Shown here: in pieces, positions 52,567-61,375 of the stretch
How positions within the stretch are numbered: the stretch's first letter is position 1
Layout of the letters: every line of letters starts with the position of its first letter
Source of the DNA: Peronospora farinosa
Taxonomy: Eukaryota > Oomycota > Peronosporomycetes > Peronosporales > Peronosporaceae
Direction of reading: 5' to 3'
DNA: 64,000 nucleotides
NCBI GenBank assembly: GCA_947646735.1
Contig: CANTFK010000822.1
Span: forward strand, 62,001-126,000
Notes under the pieces: generated by a model
What the model was told of the DNA's origin: nothing
Databases searched by the model: none
The model's input: the letters and a program-made list of their open reading frames with translations, nothing else
Made by a program: the position numbers and the translations under genes

Positions 52567-54560
52567 AAGACAATAACCAATTGGAGGAGGTCTTAATCAA
52601 CGATGGAATACATATTAGCAGAATTAAAAAGCATGCGCCAAGATCAGCAAGCTACTGCATATCGTGAAGTGACTGTGAGGACTCAAAGTGGACATCTGGA
52701 AAGTAAACTGAGGAATACACGGATGAAGAGTGTGATGATAGATCGAAAACGAGTTACGACGGTACAAGCGTACTTTGAAAAAGTATTTCGCTAAAACCGG
52801 AGGCGGACTTGGATAAAAAAATTGAAGTTATCGCGCAAGCTTGTAAACTCAGTCACAACTGCCGTTCAGATGGACCACTTGCCAGCATATCGTGGTGTGG
52901 TGAGCGAAGTAGTTGCTGCCGTATCGCAACTTTTTAAAGCCGAATTTATGCATTTTCCTGATCCGAAGAATAATCGCGAGTCGATGCGCATTACCGAAAA
53001 GGATTTATGGGAGCGTGCAAATCATGAAGAGCTAACAGCCTGGCGTGCGAATTATACATGAAGAGTGGTCAAAATCGAACCTGAAGTGCCACGTTTGTAT
53101 ATCAAGTGGGTGTACAATAAAAAACGCACGAGTGATGGGAAATTGAACGTTACAAAGCAAGACTTGTTTCGTGTGGTAATAGACAGGTAGTCGGTGTAAT
53201 TTTTTGCTGAACTTTGCCGCGGAGTTAAACATTACAAGTGCAAAGGCTTTTTGGCTATTGCGTATATTTGTCGTACATCACCCAGGCAATCCGACGTGCC
53301 AAGTGCCTACGTGCGCGCTGCTAAAGAAGATGGAAGAAATAAACATTTTCGTATTCCTGACGGAATGAAGTTTACGTCGGAGGAGCTATTTGCTTATGGC
53401 GTGGATATCACCAAGAACTTATCACTTTGTTTGATTTGAAGCCTGTCGGGCTTGAAGCAGGATGGAAGGCTATGACATCAGCTTCTACATGTAACTCTGA
53501 CAAACATTGAATTTGTGCAATGCATAACGGTACGTGTTTGTATTTCAAGTCAGACAAGGATAGAACTACTCTTGTCGGAACCAATGTGGATGATCTCTTA
53601 ATGACTGTAACCAGTGACCAGCATGTGGACACTTTCTTTTCGCAGATGGCGTGCCTTGAGCTGAAGGATCTTAGACTTGCCGAAAAATTTCTTGGAACGC
53701 GTGTACATTATGATTCCGAGTCAGGGTACAAGATTGATCAAGAGAAAACTATCCTAAAATTGCTGTCCAATAACGGATTCGGAAAAGCCAACTCAGTGCG
53801 AGCTCCGATGAAAGGAGACCTTTTAGATGATGATGAATCTGGAGGAGGGGCGCTACTGCCAGCATACACCTGAGCGCCCGACAACCAAGACAATTAAGTC
53901 GCTGCTTGGAAATTTGCTTTGGATTGCTTGCTGCACAAGACCGAACATATTGCTTGCTGTACACCATTCTTCTCGACAAGCACACGCACCTACCATCGGA
54001 GATTTGGAGCTAGTGAAACGTATCTTGCGCTTTTTAACTGGAAGTGCTGCTTTTAAATTAGCTATGTTTGAGACGTTGTACCGCTACGTATCGAATGTTT
54101 TTCTGATGCTGATTTTACTGGAGATAAAAAGGACATGAATTTTGTAAGTGGTGTTATTGTTCGATTAATGGAATGATTGTGAGGTGGAATTGCATGAAGC
54201 AAACGGCAGTGGCGTTATCGGCCGCTGAATCGTTAAATGTGGCTGGGTCTATTGGCGCCAAAGATATCTCGATTTAAAGAGATGGCTGGAGAACTTACTT
54301 TTTAAGTTGCGCTCTAATGATAATGAAGATGGACAACCAAGCTGCTATCAAGCAAGAGGAATGAAGCAAGCTCAAGCCAGGCAAAGCATGTGGACGTCCG
54401 TCTAAACTTTATTGGCGATTAATACAACAAAGGCGAAATCAAATCGACCTACGTGACTACGCGCGACATGCTGGCTGACATGCTGACCAATTCACTCCCA
54501 GCACCTCGACTACACGCTATGTGTACTTTCGTTGGCAGTATTTGGCGTGAGCCTTGGGAA
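52567..54560 (+). pseudogene. Copia reverse transcriptase / RNase H relic
   Basis: EVPRLYIKWVYNKKRTSDGKL is the RT start. Then GTCLYFKSDKDRTTLVGTNVDDLLMTV gives the copia catalytic region (YVDD-type, here NVDD), followed by LKDLRLAEKFLGTRVHYD. RPNILLAVHHSSRQAHAPT...VKRILRFLTGSA is the conserved region before RNase H. HVDVRLNFIGD and DMLADMLTNSLPAPRLH mark the C-terminal end of pol. Numerous stops and frameshifts are present. Confidence 0.82.
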
Positions 54561-55652
54561 GGAGTGTTGGAAAACGGTGTTTTAATTGCTACCAGGTTTC
54601 AAGCCATTAAGTAACTGCCGTTTCCCAGGATTGCCTTTTGTTTTGTATATTTTGGTTTGCAGGCGACAGAAATGACGGAAGGTGAGCACATCTTGGGCTA
54701 ACATCGTGCAGGAGTGGCTGCATATCAGGGTGCTGGTAGGTAAGACACACATACTGCTGGTAATAAAACTCAGTCTTCGAAAACACTTCTTTGGAAAACC
54801 ACCTTTAAGTTCGATACTTTGTCAGCTGCGTGTGATGGCGCGGTACTAGGTCCCTTTGTACATATGCTTTACTGAAGACGCCAACTAATTTAAAAATGTA
54901 TACATGCCCCCCCCCCCTCCTTTTTTGCAAAGGGGGGGCGCAAATATTCAAAGAAGGGGGGGGGGGTGAATATAATTTCCCTACATTTCAATATTAAACG
55001 TACCCCAAGTATCTTAGGCTAGATTATTTAGCTAAAAATGGTAATTATAGTAGTATGTATAAGATAAAACGTCATCCAGTTTGTTGTACTTTTACCACTT
55101 TATCAGTTATCGAACCAATACCGAAAATATATAGTAGTACCGAATACCATATACTATATACTATACCCTAATTAAGGACCTGTATTAAGAATCCATGATA
55201 TGCTTATTTATGGAGTTAATAATTGAAATATGTACTTTGAAAATAATTATATAGCAGTCGCGAATCCCCGTTACACTACTGTACACGTGTTTGACCCTCA
55301 TTTTACAAAATATGTGAAACTCGTTTTTGTGAGGTGGTGTAACGGGTTATGAAAATAGTAAAAAGTGTGGTGGAAATAGCAACTCCTTATAAAATAGAGC
55401 TATTTTGTTATAACGAAATACTTGAACCAAATTAACAAACAATGTATGAAGCACCTAATCGAAATTAACTTAGGCTTTTTACCAAAGTTTTCAACTGAGC
55501 ATCGGCAAAAAAAATAAGACTCATAATTCAATAATGAAGAATAGAATCTGCGAGGTGCTAGCAATCAAGAAAATGTTAATTTGGTAAAGGCACGATGTCA
55601 CATCACCGACACAGCGTACTCATCATTTACTGTGTAGTACGCATTTGCGAGA
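54561..55652. other. Non-coding repeat flank with poly-C/poly-G tracts
   Basis: 54907-54919 is a run of 13 C. G7 (54942-54948) and a run of about 12 G (54956-54967) follow and could pair with it or form a quadruplex. A 10-bp inverted pair CCCGTTACAC / GTGTAACGGG lies near 55267-55276 and 55337-55346. Otherwise A+T-rich with no gene seen. Confidence 0.5.
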
Positions 55653-57896
55653 TTAACGGATGCTCTTCGCACAACGAAAGCCTACCATTGGCGATCGATC
55701 ATACACTTCGCTGAACATGATGAAACGATTATGTTGCTGGGCACTCAAAGCTTGTGGAAAGTACCAATTCGGGTCACCGAGTGTAGCGGAGATCGGTTGG
55801 TAGCTGCTTCCTCCTCGAAGAAGAAGCCCACACGTATGAGAGTCGCAAAATTGATCCGTCATCTGCCACACGTACCCGACAAGGTCTTCCACGAAAAACT
55901 TGGTTGAACGTGAATTCTTGTAAGAGCCCACGGGGCTCAGCGTCGGCAATTCCTTACCATAAACGACTTTGGGTAGTCTCGTTCTGTCCAACTTGGATCC
56001 CCACGGATAAGCATCGTAATTCAATCCGTTGGAAGCAACATACTGCATCTCCCAGTCGTGCGGAAGGCGCTTGCCGTAATAGTCCGCGTAAGCCATAGCA
56101 TCCTCGTGGGCAACGTTTACGACAGGACTTTGTTCCAGACCAACAGGAATGCTCCATGATGCTGGAGAGCCTATACGATCATTCCAATGCAACAAGAAGC
56201 GATTCAACGACTTGGGACTGTAGCCACTCGACTTCAGGAAAACTCTGTATTGCGCGTTGGTCACGGGATATCTGTCGATCATAAAGTCCTCGATGGACAA
56301 TCTCGTCGAGTGATTGTTCCACGGACGGTTTTCCCATGGAAATTGCACTCCCGTTCCAAATTGCGCGAAGTTTGGCGTCCATTCTGACACGGGCTCAATC
56401 TGCACGCCACTAACGTTAAACCACCAGTTTGAGGCTCCAGACACAAGCACCATATCATCGGTGCTCGTTTCTTTCGGTACATTCAAAGTGTTACTGGAAA
56501 CAAGCTGCTGTTGAAGCAAGTGTCTCGTTGTAGAGTATTTCGACAGTGGAGTGGTGGTCATGGCTCCCATCTTCTCGAGATACTGACGCAAGTCATTGTC
56601 AGATTCGGGAGATTTTGTAACATAGATTGCTCCAAATCCTCGAGGTTCTAAAGTCACTGTCACGACTGAGCTAGCCGTGCCGTTTCTTCCTTTTTGTTTC
56701 TTCAATTCTACTCCGCGGTAGACGTCATACACGCGAACATCGTTGCCAGACTGCTGTTCAGTGAGCACCAAGTCATATGTTACTTCCTCCTCCACTACAG
56801 TGCTGATCACTGTGTAAAGTGATTCCTCACTTTTCTGAAGAGAGAAGGCGCTTGCAAACACTCCATCATCTTTCATTGCATAGTACGGAGTCCACTGTCC
56901 AGTGGAAACAATGTGTCCGAACTTGCGAAGGATTGCAAACATTCTCTTGGCGGTCTCATCTTCACGCTCGGTCATCGCATTCCAAATACCCCACACATTC
57001 TCCCAGACCACATAACCTGCCCCATTGAAGAAAGCAGTCTGCAACTCTGCGGTTCTATCAAGCGACCAGCGTGCACAGATCTGCACCATGTGTCTCGAGT
57101 CGAGAAATTTGGCACGTGCCACTGGTGGAAAGTTTGAGTAGCCGTAAAAGTATCCCCAACTGATCGGGTTGTGGCTCAAGTACGCTGTAGGCACACCACC
57201 CTCCGGAGATGCAACCAATGGTTTGCTGCAGTTGTAAAAGGACTTGGGGACACCGTACATGGTGTCGCCATTAAAGCCATCAGCTTGTAGTTGAGGGATT
57301 ATTTCATTCAGTGTAGCAATGTCTGCTTTGTACATCCGCACCATATCTTCCCGTCCAGGCTCATCACGTGTGCCGACATCCCAGGGATTGTATGGGATAA
57401 TGACCCGGATTCCTCGACGATGAAACTCGGCAATCACCCCCTTCACTCCTTCAACCCCACCTGGGAGGTCTCGTAGAAGGTCCCATTGGTTTCGATTATC
57501 AATGCCAATGTTCGGGTATGCCGGCCAGATTAGGACACTATCAATAGTGCCAACTCGTTGTTCCATCTCTTCCACGTACTTATCCACTGTATATTGCTGT
57601 GTCTCACGGTCGTAAATAGAACGGTCGTTCATCATGAGAAACGTCTGCACGAAATTCTGCTGCGTCCATTGAAGTTCTTGGATGTTGTACACATTGCAGG
57701 AATCTTGTGGATCGTATCGATTCGTAAACAGCTCCATGTTCTTCCATGTGGTCCATACACGACGCCATGATTCCAATGCTTCAAAGCCATTGGGACCATC
57801 GATCACTTCGTAGCCCTGGGGTTGTTCATCCCAAGCAAAAGTCTCGTCCAGTAGGTAACAGGCTGCAGACAAGTAAAATGCTGTTGAAAGACGCAT
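55653..57896 (-). CDS. Secreted TIM-barrel hydrolase-like protein with FGE-sulfatase-like C-terminal domain
   Basis: 747 codons from ATG 57896. Residues 1-21 are a signal peptide. Residues about 90-330 contain barrel-type strands (VDSVLIWPAYP-like, GIRVIIPYNPWDVGTRDEPG, DGFNGDTMYGVP, YVVWENVWGIWN), suggesting a glycoside-hydrolase-like fold with candidate acids. A beta-rich middle follows (LEPRGFGAIYV). Residues about 530-745 match the formylglycine-generating/FGE-sulfatase fold: FMIDRYPVTNAQYRVFL, YYGKRLPHDWEMQYVAS, YPWGS, VGYVWQMTDQF, LLRGGSSYQP, VGFRCAKS. The paired Cys needed for FGE catalysis (SYMCHRSYC region) are absent, so this domain is probably for binding. Substrate unknown. Confidence 0.78.
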   Translation of the reverse strand: MRLSTAFYLSAACYLLDETFAWDEQPQGYEVIDGPNGFEALESWRRVWTTWKNMELFTNRYDPQDSCNVYNIQELQWTQQNFVQTFLMMNDRSIYDRETQQYTVDKYVEEMEQRVGTIDSVLIWPAYPNIGIDNRNQWDLLRDLPGGVEGVKGVIAEFHRRGIRVIIPYNPWDVGTRDEPGREDMVRMYKADIATLNEIIPQLQADGFNGDTMYGVPKSFYNCSKPLVASPEGGVPTAYLSHNPISWGYFYGYSNFPPVARAKFLDSRHMVQICARWSLDRTAELQTAFFNGAGYVVWENVWGIWNAMTEREDETAKRMFAILRKFGHIVSTGQWTPYYAMKDDGVFASAFSLQKSEESLYTVISTVVEEEVTYDLVLTEQQSGNDVRVYDVYRGVELKKQKGRNGTASSVVTVTLEPRGFGAIYVTKSPESDNDLRQYLEKMGAMTTTPLSKYSTTRHLLQQQLVSSNTLNVPKETSTDDMVLVSGASNWWFNVSGVQIEPVSEWTPNFAQFGTGVQFPWENRPWNNHSTRLSIEDFMIDRYPVTNAQYRVFLKSSGYSPKSLNRFLLHWNDRIGSPASWSIPVGLEQSPVVNVAHEDAMAYADYYGKRLPHDWEMQYVASNGLNYDAYPWGSKLDRTRLPKVVYGKELPTLSPVGSYKNSRSTKFFVEDLVGYVWQMTDQFCDSHTCGLLLRGGSSYQPISATLGDPNWYFPQALSAQQHNRFIMFSEVYDRSPMVGFRCAKSIR

Positions 57897-57902
57897 TGGA
57901 GA

Positions 57903-57950
57903 CTTGATGATTGCGCGACGTCGAAACTTGATGATTGCACGACGTCGAAA
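57903..57950. promoter_or_regulatory. Two tandem 24-bp repeats with GACGTC, upstream of hydrolase gene
   Basis: CTTGATGATTGC(G/A)CGACGTCGAAA occurs twice head-to-tail with one difference, starting 7 bp upstream of ATG 57896. The palindromic GACGTC core is a bZIP-type site. The pair could regulate the gene or be a simple duplication. Confidence 0.45.
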
Positions 57951-58911
57951 CTTTAAATATGAGAGAGGAAGAGCTCTGTTAAGAGATCGTCAGACATAGC
58001 ACACTTTTCATTGGCTCTCGTCTGACGCGTAATCTGAGCCCGTTATCCTTGAACTTGAAACAGTAAGTCCATTATTTCGGTATCTACCGATATACCGATA
58101 CTGTCAGAATAGATTGGAAAGGAATGCCATCTGATTCGGCAATTGAGCCTGTCTGATTGTATACACTCGACTGTATAGTAGGACCGTCTTCAGGCAAGTC
58201 TGGGTGTGATTTCTCAGTCACAGACGCACATAACGCAAACGTTTTACCACACATCTACAAGCTCTGAATACAACAGTATAGGCATCTACAAGCTCTGCCT
58301 AAAACAGTCTAGGGCTTTATTGACAAAGCATTGCGTTGCGCTCTGACTTAATTGGCATTGTCATGCTCTCGTATTGTTCAAGGACGATGCATCCGCTATA
58401 GCTATCGACACAATGACGCAAGAGAATAAACAGATCGGACACTTGTCCCATCTGTTTACAGATGGATTGTTTTTGTTTGCACATACTGGATTGCTTAAAC
58501 GTCGCCAAATTTGGCCAATCACAAAGGACGACCCTCCTATTTAAAAACAAACTTCGTTTCATTCACTTACTTAAGCGTCACTTTGGTCCCCTATATTGAC
58601 GATACAAACCTCGTATCGATCCGTTGGCCTCCAAAGGCCACAAACACACCGAGAGTCGCAATACAGTTCAAACGTTACGTCAGACGCGACCCCAAGCAGC
58701 AATCATTCCACTCTAGGCAAACAAAAGTATCCTTAGGTAGGATAAATTTCACTTGGATATTATATAGTCGCTTTGGCTCTTTTAGCTAAAGCACCACAGT
58801 TTTTAAGCACTGAAGACGAAGAAAAATGGCTACAGTTTACTAACATATCCATGTCAATGCTGTAGATCGAAGTAATCTCAATAATCTGCCCATAACAAGG
58901 CAGTGACGATA
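57951..58911. other. Divergent intergenic region with a short direct repeat
   Basis: A CATCTACAAGCTCTG...AACAGTxTAG unit of about 30 bp is repeated at about 58251-58280 and 58283-58311. No further gene is supported; minus-strand ORFs are short and featureless. Confidence 0.4.
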
Positions 58912-60420
58912 ATGGGTATGGCATGTGATGTCAAGGGCCACGCCGTGTCGACCAGTGAACATGAAGTACCACTGGATAAAATTGGTGGACACGTCTTTGG
59001 TGTTCAATCAGATGAGATCAAGACGGAAGTAAACGAGAACAAGATAGAATCCGACACTCCTGGTCTTGATCCAGAAGAGACGGCTCTGATCCTCACGTGT
59101 TTGAGTAAAGGTTACTCTGATGTGACATCCGGGAATTTTGATTTAGATGTTGAAGACGTGGGTGATTTGTCGGATGATGATGTAGATACTTTGCAACGTC
59201 GTCAAGTCTCAGGGATGGGTAAGGTGCACCGCGTGCAACAAATTAATTTTGATGGCCCGAAAGGTAGCAAACTTGATTTCACGGATGAGGCTGGTTTCAA
59301 TCATCGTTTCCGAAATGAAAGTAATCGTGTCAAAAGTTTGGTGACCAAACATATTTCGATCGAAGAGCTTCGTGCACATTTTGACCGACCTATTATCGAC
59401 GTAGCAAAAGATTTTGGTATCTGTATCACGCTCATGAAGAAAATTTGCCGTCGTAATGGTATCAAGAGATGGCCCCACCGTCAAATTCGGTCGCTTTCCA
59501 AGAGCATTGCATCCATGGAGGCTGCGATGCTTAGTGCACATGGAAATGAGCGTGATAAGTACCGTGACCAGATAGCAAATTTGAAGATGAAGCGCGATTC
59601 TGTCATTGCGGACCCAAACAAGGACAACTCCATGCGCCACAAGATATTGCCACCACCTTCGATGGTCGGTGATACTACAAGCCAGAGTATGCGTGCTTCT
59701 CGCCACGTTCTTTCAACATTAAAACTATCTCCACGACCTGTTCATAACACTCATGCTTCGTCGCATAACGGCGTCCCAACAACACCAACAATGAAGATTG
59801 AAAACTTGGTAGTAAGTATCCCAAGCACTTTCACCAGTGGTTCGTCAAAGGGTGGACGTTGGACCAGTGAGGAGCATGCTGCTTTTCTGGAGGGCATTCG
59901 CTTATACGGGAAAGACTGGCGACGCGTAGCTCAAGTCGTCATGACACGCAGTGCAGTGCAAACGCGTACTCACGCCCAGAAATATTTATTGAAATTTGCT
60001 GGACGTTTTCCGTTCGAAGCTGACGGGGTACTAAAGGATCATCCACCGGCACCAATGCAGACGCATTGTGCATCTGTTGACAAGACGGTCCCACCTATGC
60101 TGAGTCCAACGACAAATGTAGCATCGAGTAACGGAGTTTTGACACCTGACAATAGTATGACCAACGAATCTTCGGAAGAGTCTCAAGCTGTAGCAAAGCA
60201 CGGAGAGGCCATGGCAATGATCTTGAACGGCAGTCCGCAGGTAGAGCCAGTATTGACGTCTCTTGGGAACAATGTCGGAGCTGCGATGCTTCCAGGACTA
60301 CCGTCTCGAGCACCAATGAAGACGGAGCAGTCAATATCAGCAACACTCCAGCACCAGTTGAAAGCACCTTCACCTCCAGCATCATATCCATACTTTTTCC
60401 AGCAAACAGATGCTCCGTGA
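58912..60420 (+). CDS. RWP-RK + SHAQKYF-type Myb transcription factor
   Basis: 502 codons from the first ATG at 58912 (a GTG three codons earlier is in frame). Residues about 147-197 form an RWP-RK domain: ISIEELRAHFDRPIIDVAKD, LMKKICRRNGIKRWPHR, QIRSL. RWP-RK proteins (NLP/NIN types) bind DNA. Residues about 314-365 form a single Myb repeat, GGRWTSEEHAAFLEGIRLYG and DWRRVAQVV, ending THAQKYLLKF, a variant of the SHAQKYF box. The N-terminus is acidic and the C-terminus Ser/Pro-rich, probably activation regions. A helical stretch after RWP-RK may dimerise. Nuclear transcription regulator; targets unknown. Confidence 0.87.
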   Translation: MGMACDVKGHAVSTSEHEVPLDKIGGHVFGVQSDEIKTEVNENKIESDTPGLDPEETALILTCLSKGYSDVTSGNFDLDVEDVGDLSDDDVDTLQRRQVSGMGKVHRVQQINFDGPKGSKLDFTDEAGFNHRFRNESNRVKSLVTKHISIEELRAHFDRPIIDVAKDFGICITLMKKICRRNGIKRWPHRQIRSLSKSIASMEAAMLSAHGNERDKYRDQIANLKMKRDSVIADPNKDNSMRHKILPPPSMVGDTTSQSMRASRHVLSTLKLSPRPVHNTHASSHNGVPTTPTMKIENLVVSIPSTFTSGSSKGGRWTSEEHAAFLEGIRLYGKDWRRVAQVVMTRSAVQTRTHAQKYLLKFAGRFPFEADGVLKDHPPAPMQTHCASVDKTVPPMLSPTTNVASSNGVLTPDNSMTNESSEESQAVAKHGEAMAMILNGSPQVEPVLTSLGNNVGAAMLPGLPSRAPMKTEQSISATLQHQLKAPSPPASYPYFFQQTDAP

Positions 60421-60688
60421 AAAGCTAATGGGTTGATATAACCCAATAGGACTTTTGAAATCAAATGTAGTTTGAGCATTGGTGACGTTTGGACTGGAAG
60501 TCATCACTTGGATACTCTCGATTTTGATTCATAATACTACTACTATAAGTTTGTCGGTTTTACAGCTCGATCAAGTCAAAAGACGTGGAAAAAAAGGAAA
60601 ACTATTATATTTTTCACTTTTTTTTCACTTTTTTTACTTTCTTTATCTCTCTTACAAATTGTATAAGAGAGTGCCCAAAAAGCTCCAC

Positions 60689-61096
60689 TTATTGTTGTTG
60701 TTTGGCTTCGACTTCCTTGACCAGTTGAGCCAATTCTTCAGGATTGTACAGCATAAAGTACTTTTCAATCTGTGGCAAATAGTGCACTTTGCCCTTGACC
60801 AGATTAAACCAGTACAAATAGGACGCGTCATTGTGGGAGACACCCACAGTGCGCACATCATTAAAAGACGGGACGAGAATGGGGTCGTCCTTCGAATTGC
60901 CCTGCGTCTCATCCGATTCAAGGGGATCACGATTAAACTGGGCCACGCCAATCTCAGCAGCTTCAAGTTCCTGACGTTCACGACCAACTGCGTGTTCCAA
61001 ATCGTTAGGAATACCACCAGAAGAGGCAAAACAGCGCGTAGCAAGACGGAGAGAAGAAGACCGGAGGGGACCAAACACGCGCGTTACGACGTTCAT
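60689..61096 (-). CDS. COX5B: Cytochrome c oxidase subunit 5b
   Basis: 135 codons from ATG 61096; the frame extends upstream only from GTG. The first about 28 residues (MNVVTRVFGPLRSSSLRLATRCFAS) are an Arg/Ser presequence for mitochondria. The mature part matches COX5B: GIPNDLEHAVGRERQELEAA, a DPILVPSFNDVRTVG segment, then YLYWFNLVKGKVHYLP and YFMLYNPEEL. This is a nuclear-encoded peripheral subunit of respiratory complex IV. The four Zn-binding Cys of animal COX5B are not present here (GVSHNDASYLYW and LPQIEKYFMLY at the equivalent places), so the zinc site is lost. Confidence 0.87.
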   Translation of the reverse strand: MNVVTRVFGPLRSSSLRLATRCFASSGGIPNDLEHAVGRERQELEAAEIGVAQFNRDPLESDETQGNSKDDPILVPSFNDVRTVGVSHNDASYLYWFNLVKGKVHYLPQIEKYFMLYNPEELAQLVKEVEAKQQQ

Positions 61097-61375
61097 TTTA
61101 TCTTTTGCGAAAATTAAAACTGAAGGTGGGGAGAGCACGGGTCAAAAATAGTGCTTTTTTAGCATGAATGGTACGTTTTCATTGGCTAAAATGGGGTAGA
61201 ATGGGGAATTATGGGGAATTATGAAGACACATGTACGCAAAAAACTGCCATTGACCCAAATTTGGAACAATACAAACATTAATGACTAAATTAATGAAAT
61301 ATTTGACAAGTGGAAAATTTCAAAAGTTACATTTGCAACAATCAAAGTTTGGATAATCGAAGTTAAGGCGTCAAA

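Larger units (their letters stand above)
42587..54560 (+). mobile_element. Decayed copia (Ty1) element split by gypsy element B
   Basis: The left part 42587-44713 has gag, protease and integrase remnants. The right part 52567-54560 has RT and RNase H remnants, all on the plus strand in Ty1 order (integrase before RT). Removing element B and one AAGAC copy rejoins DED and NNQLEEVL in one frame. No copia LTR was identified; the left end is lost at the junction with gypsy A. Confidence 0.82.
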
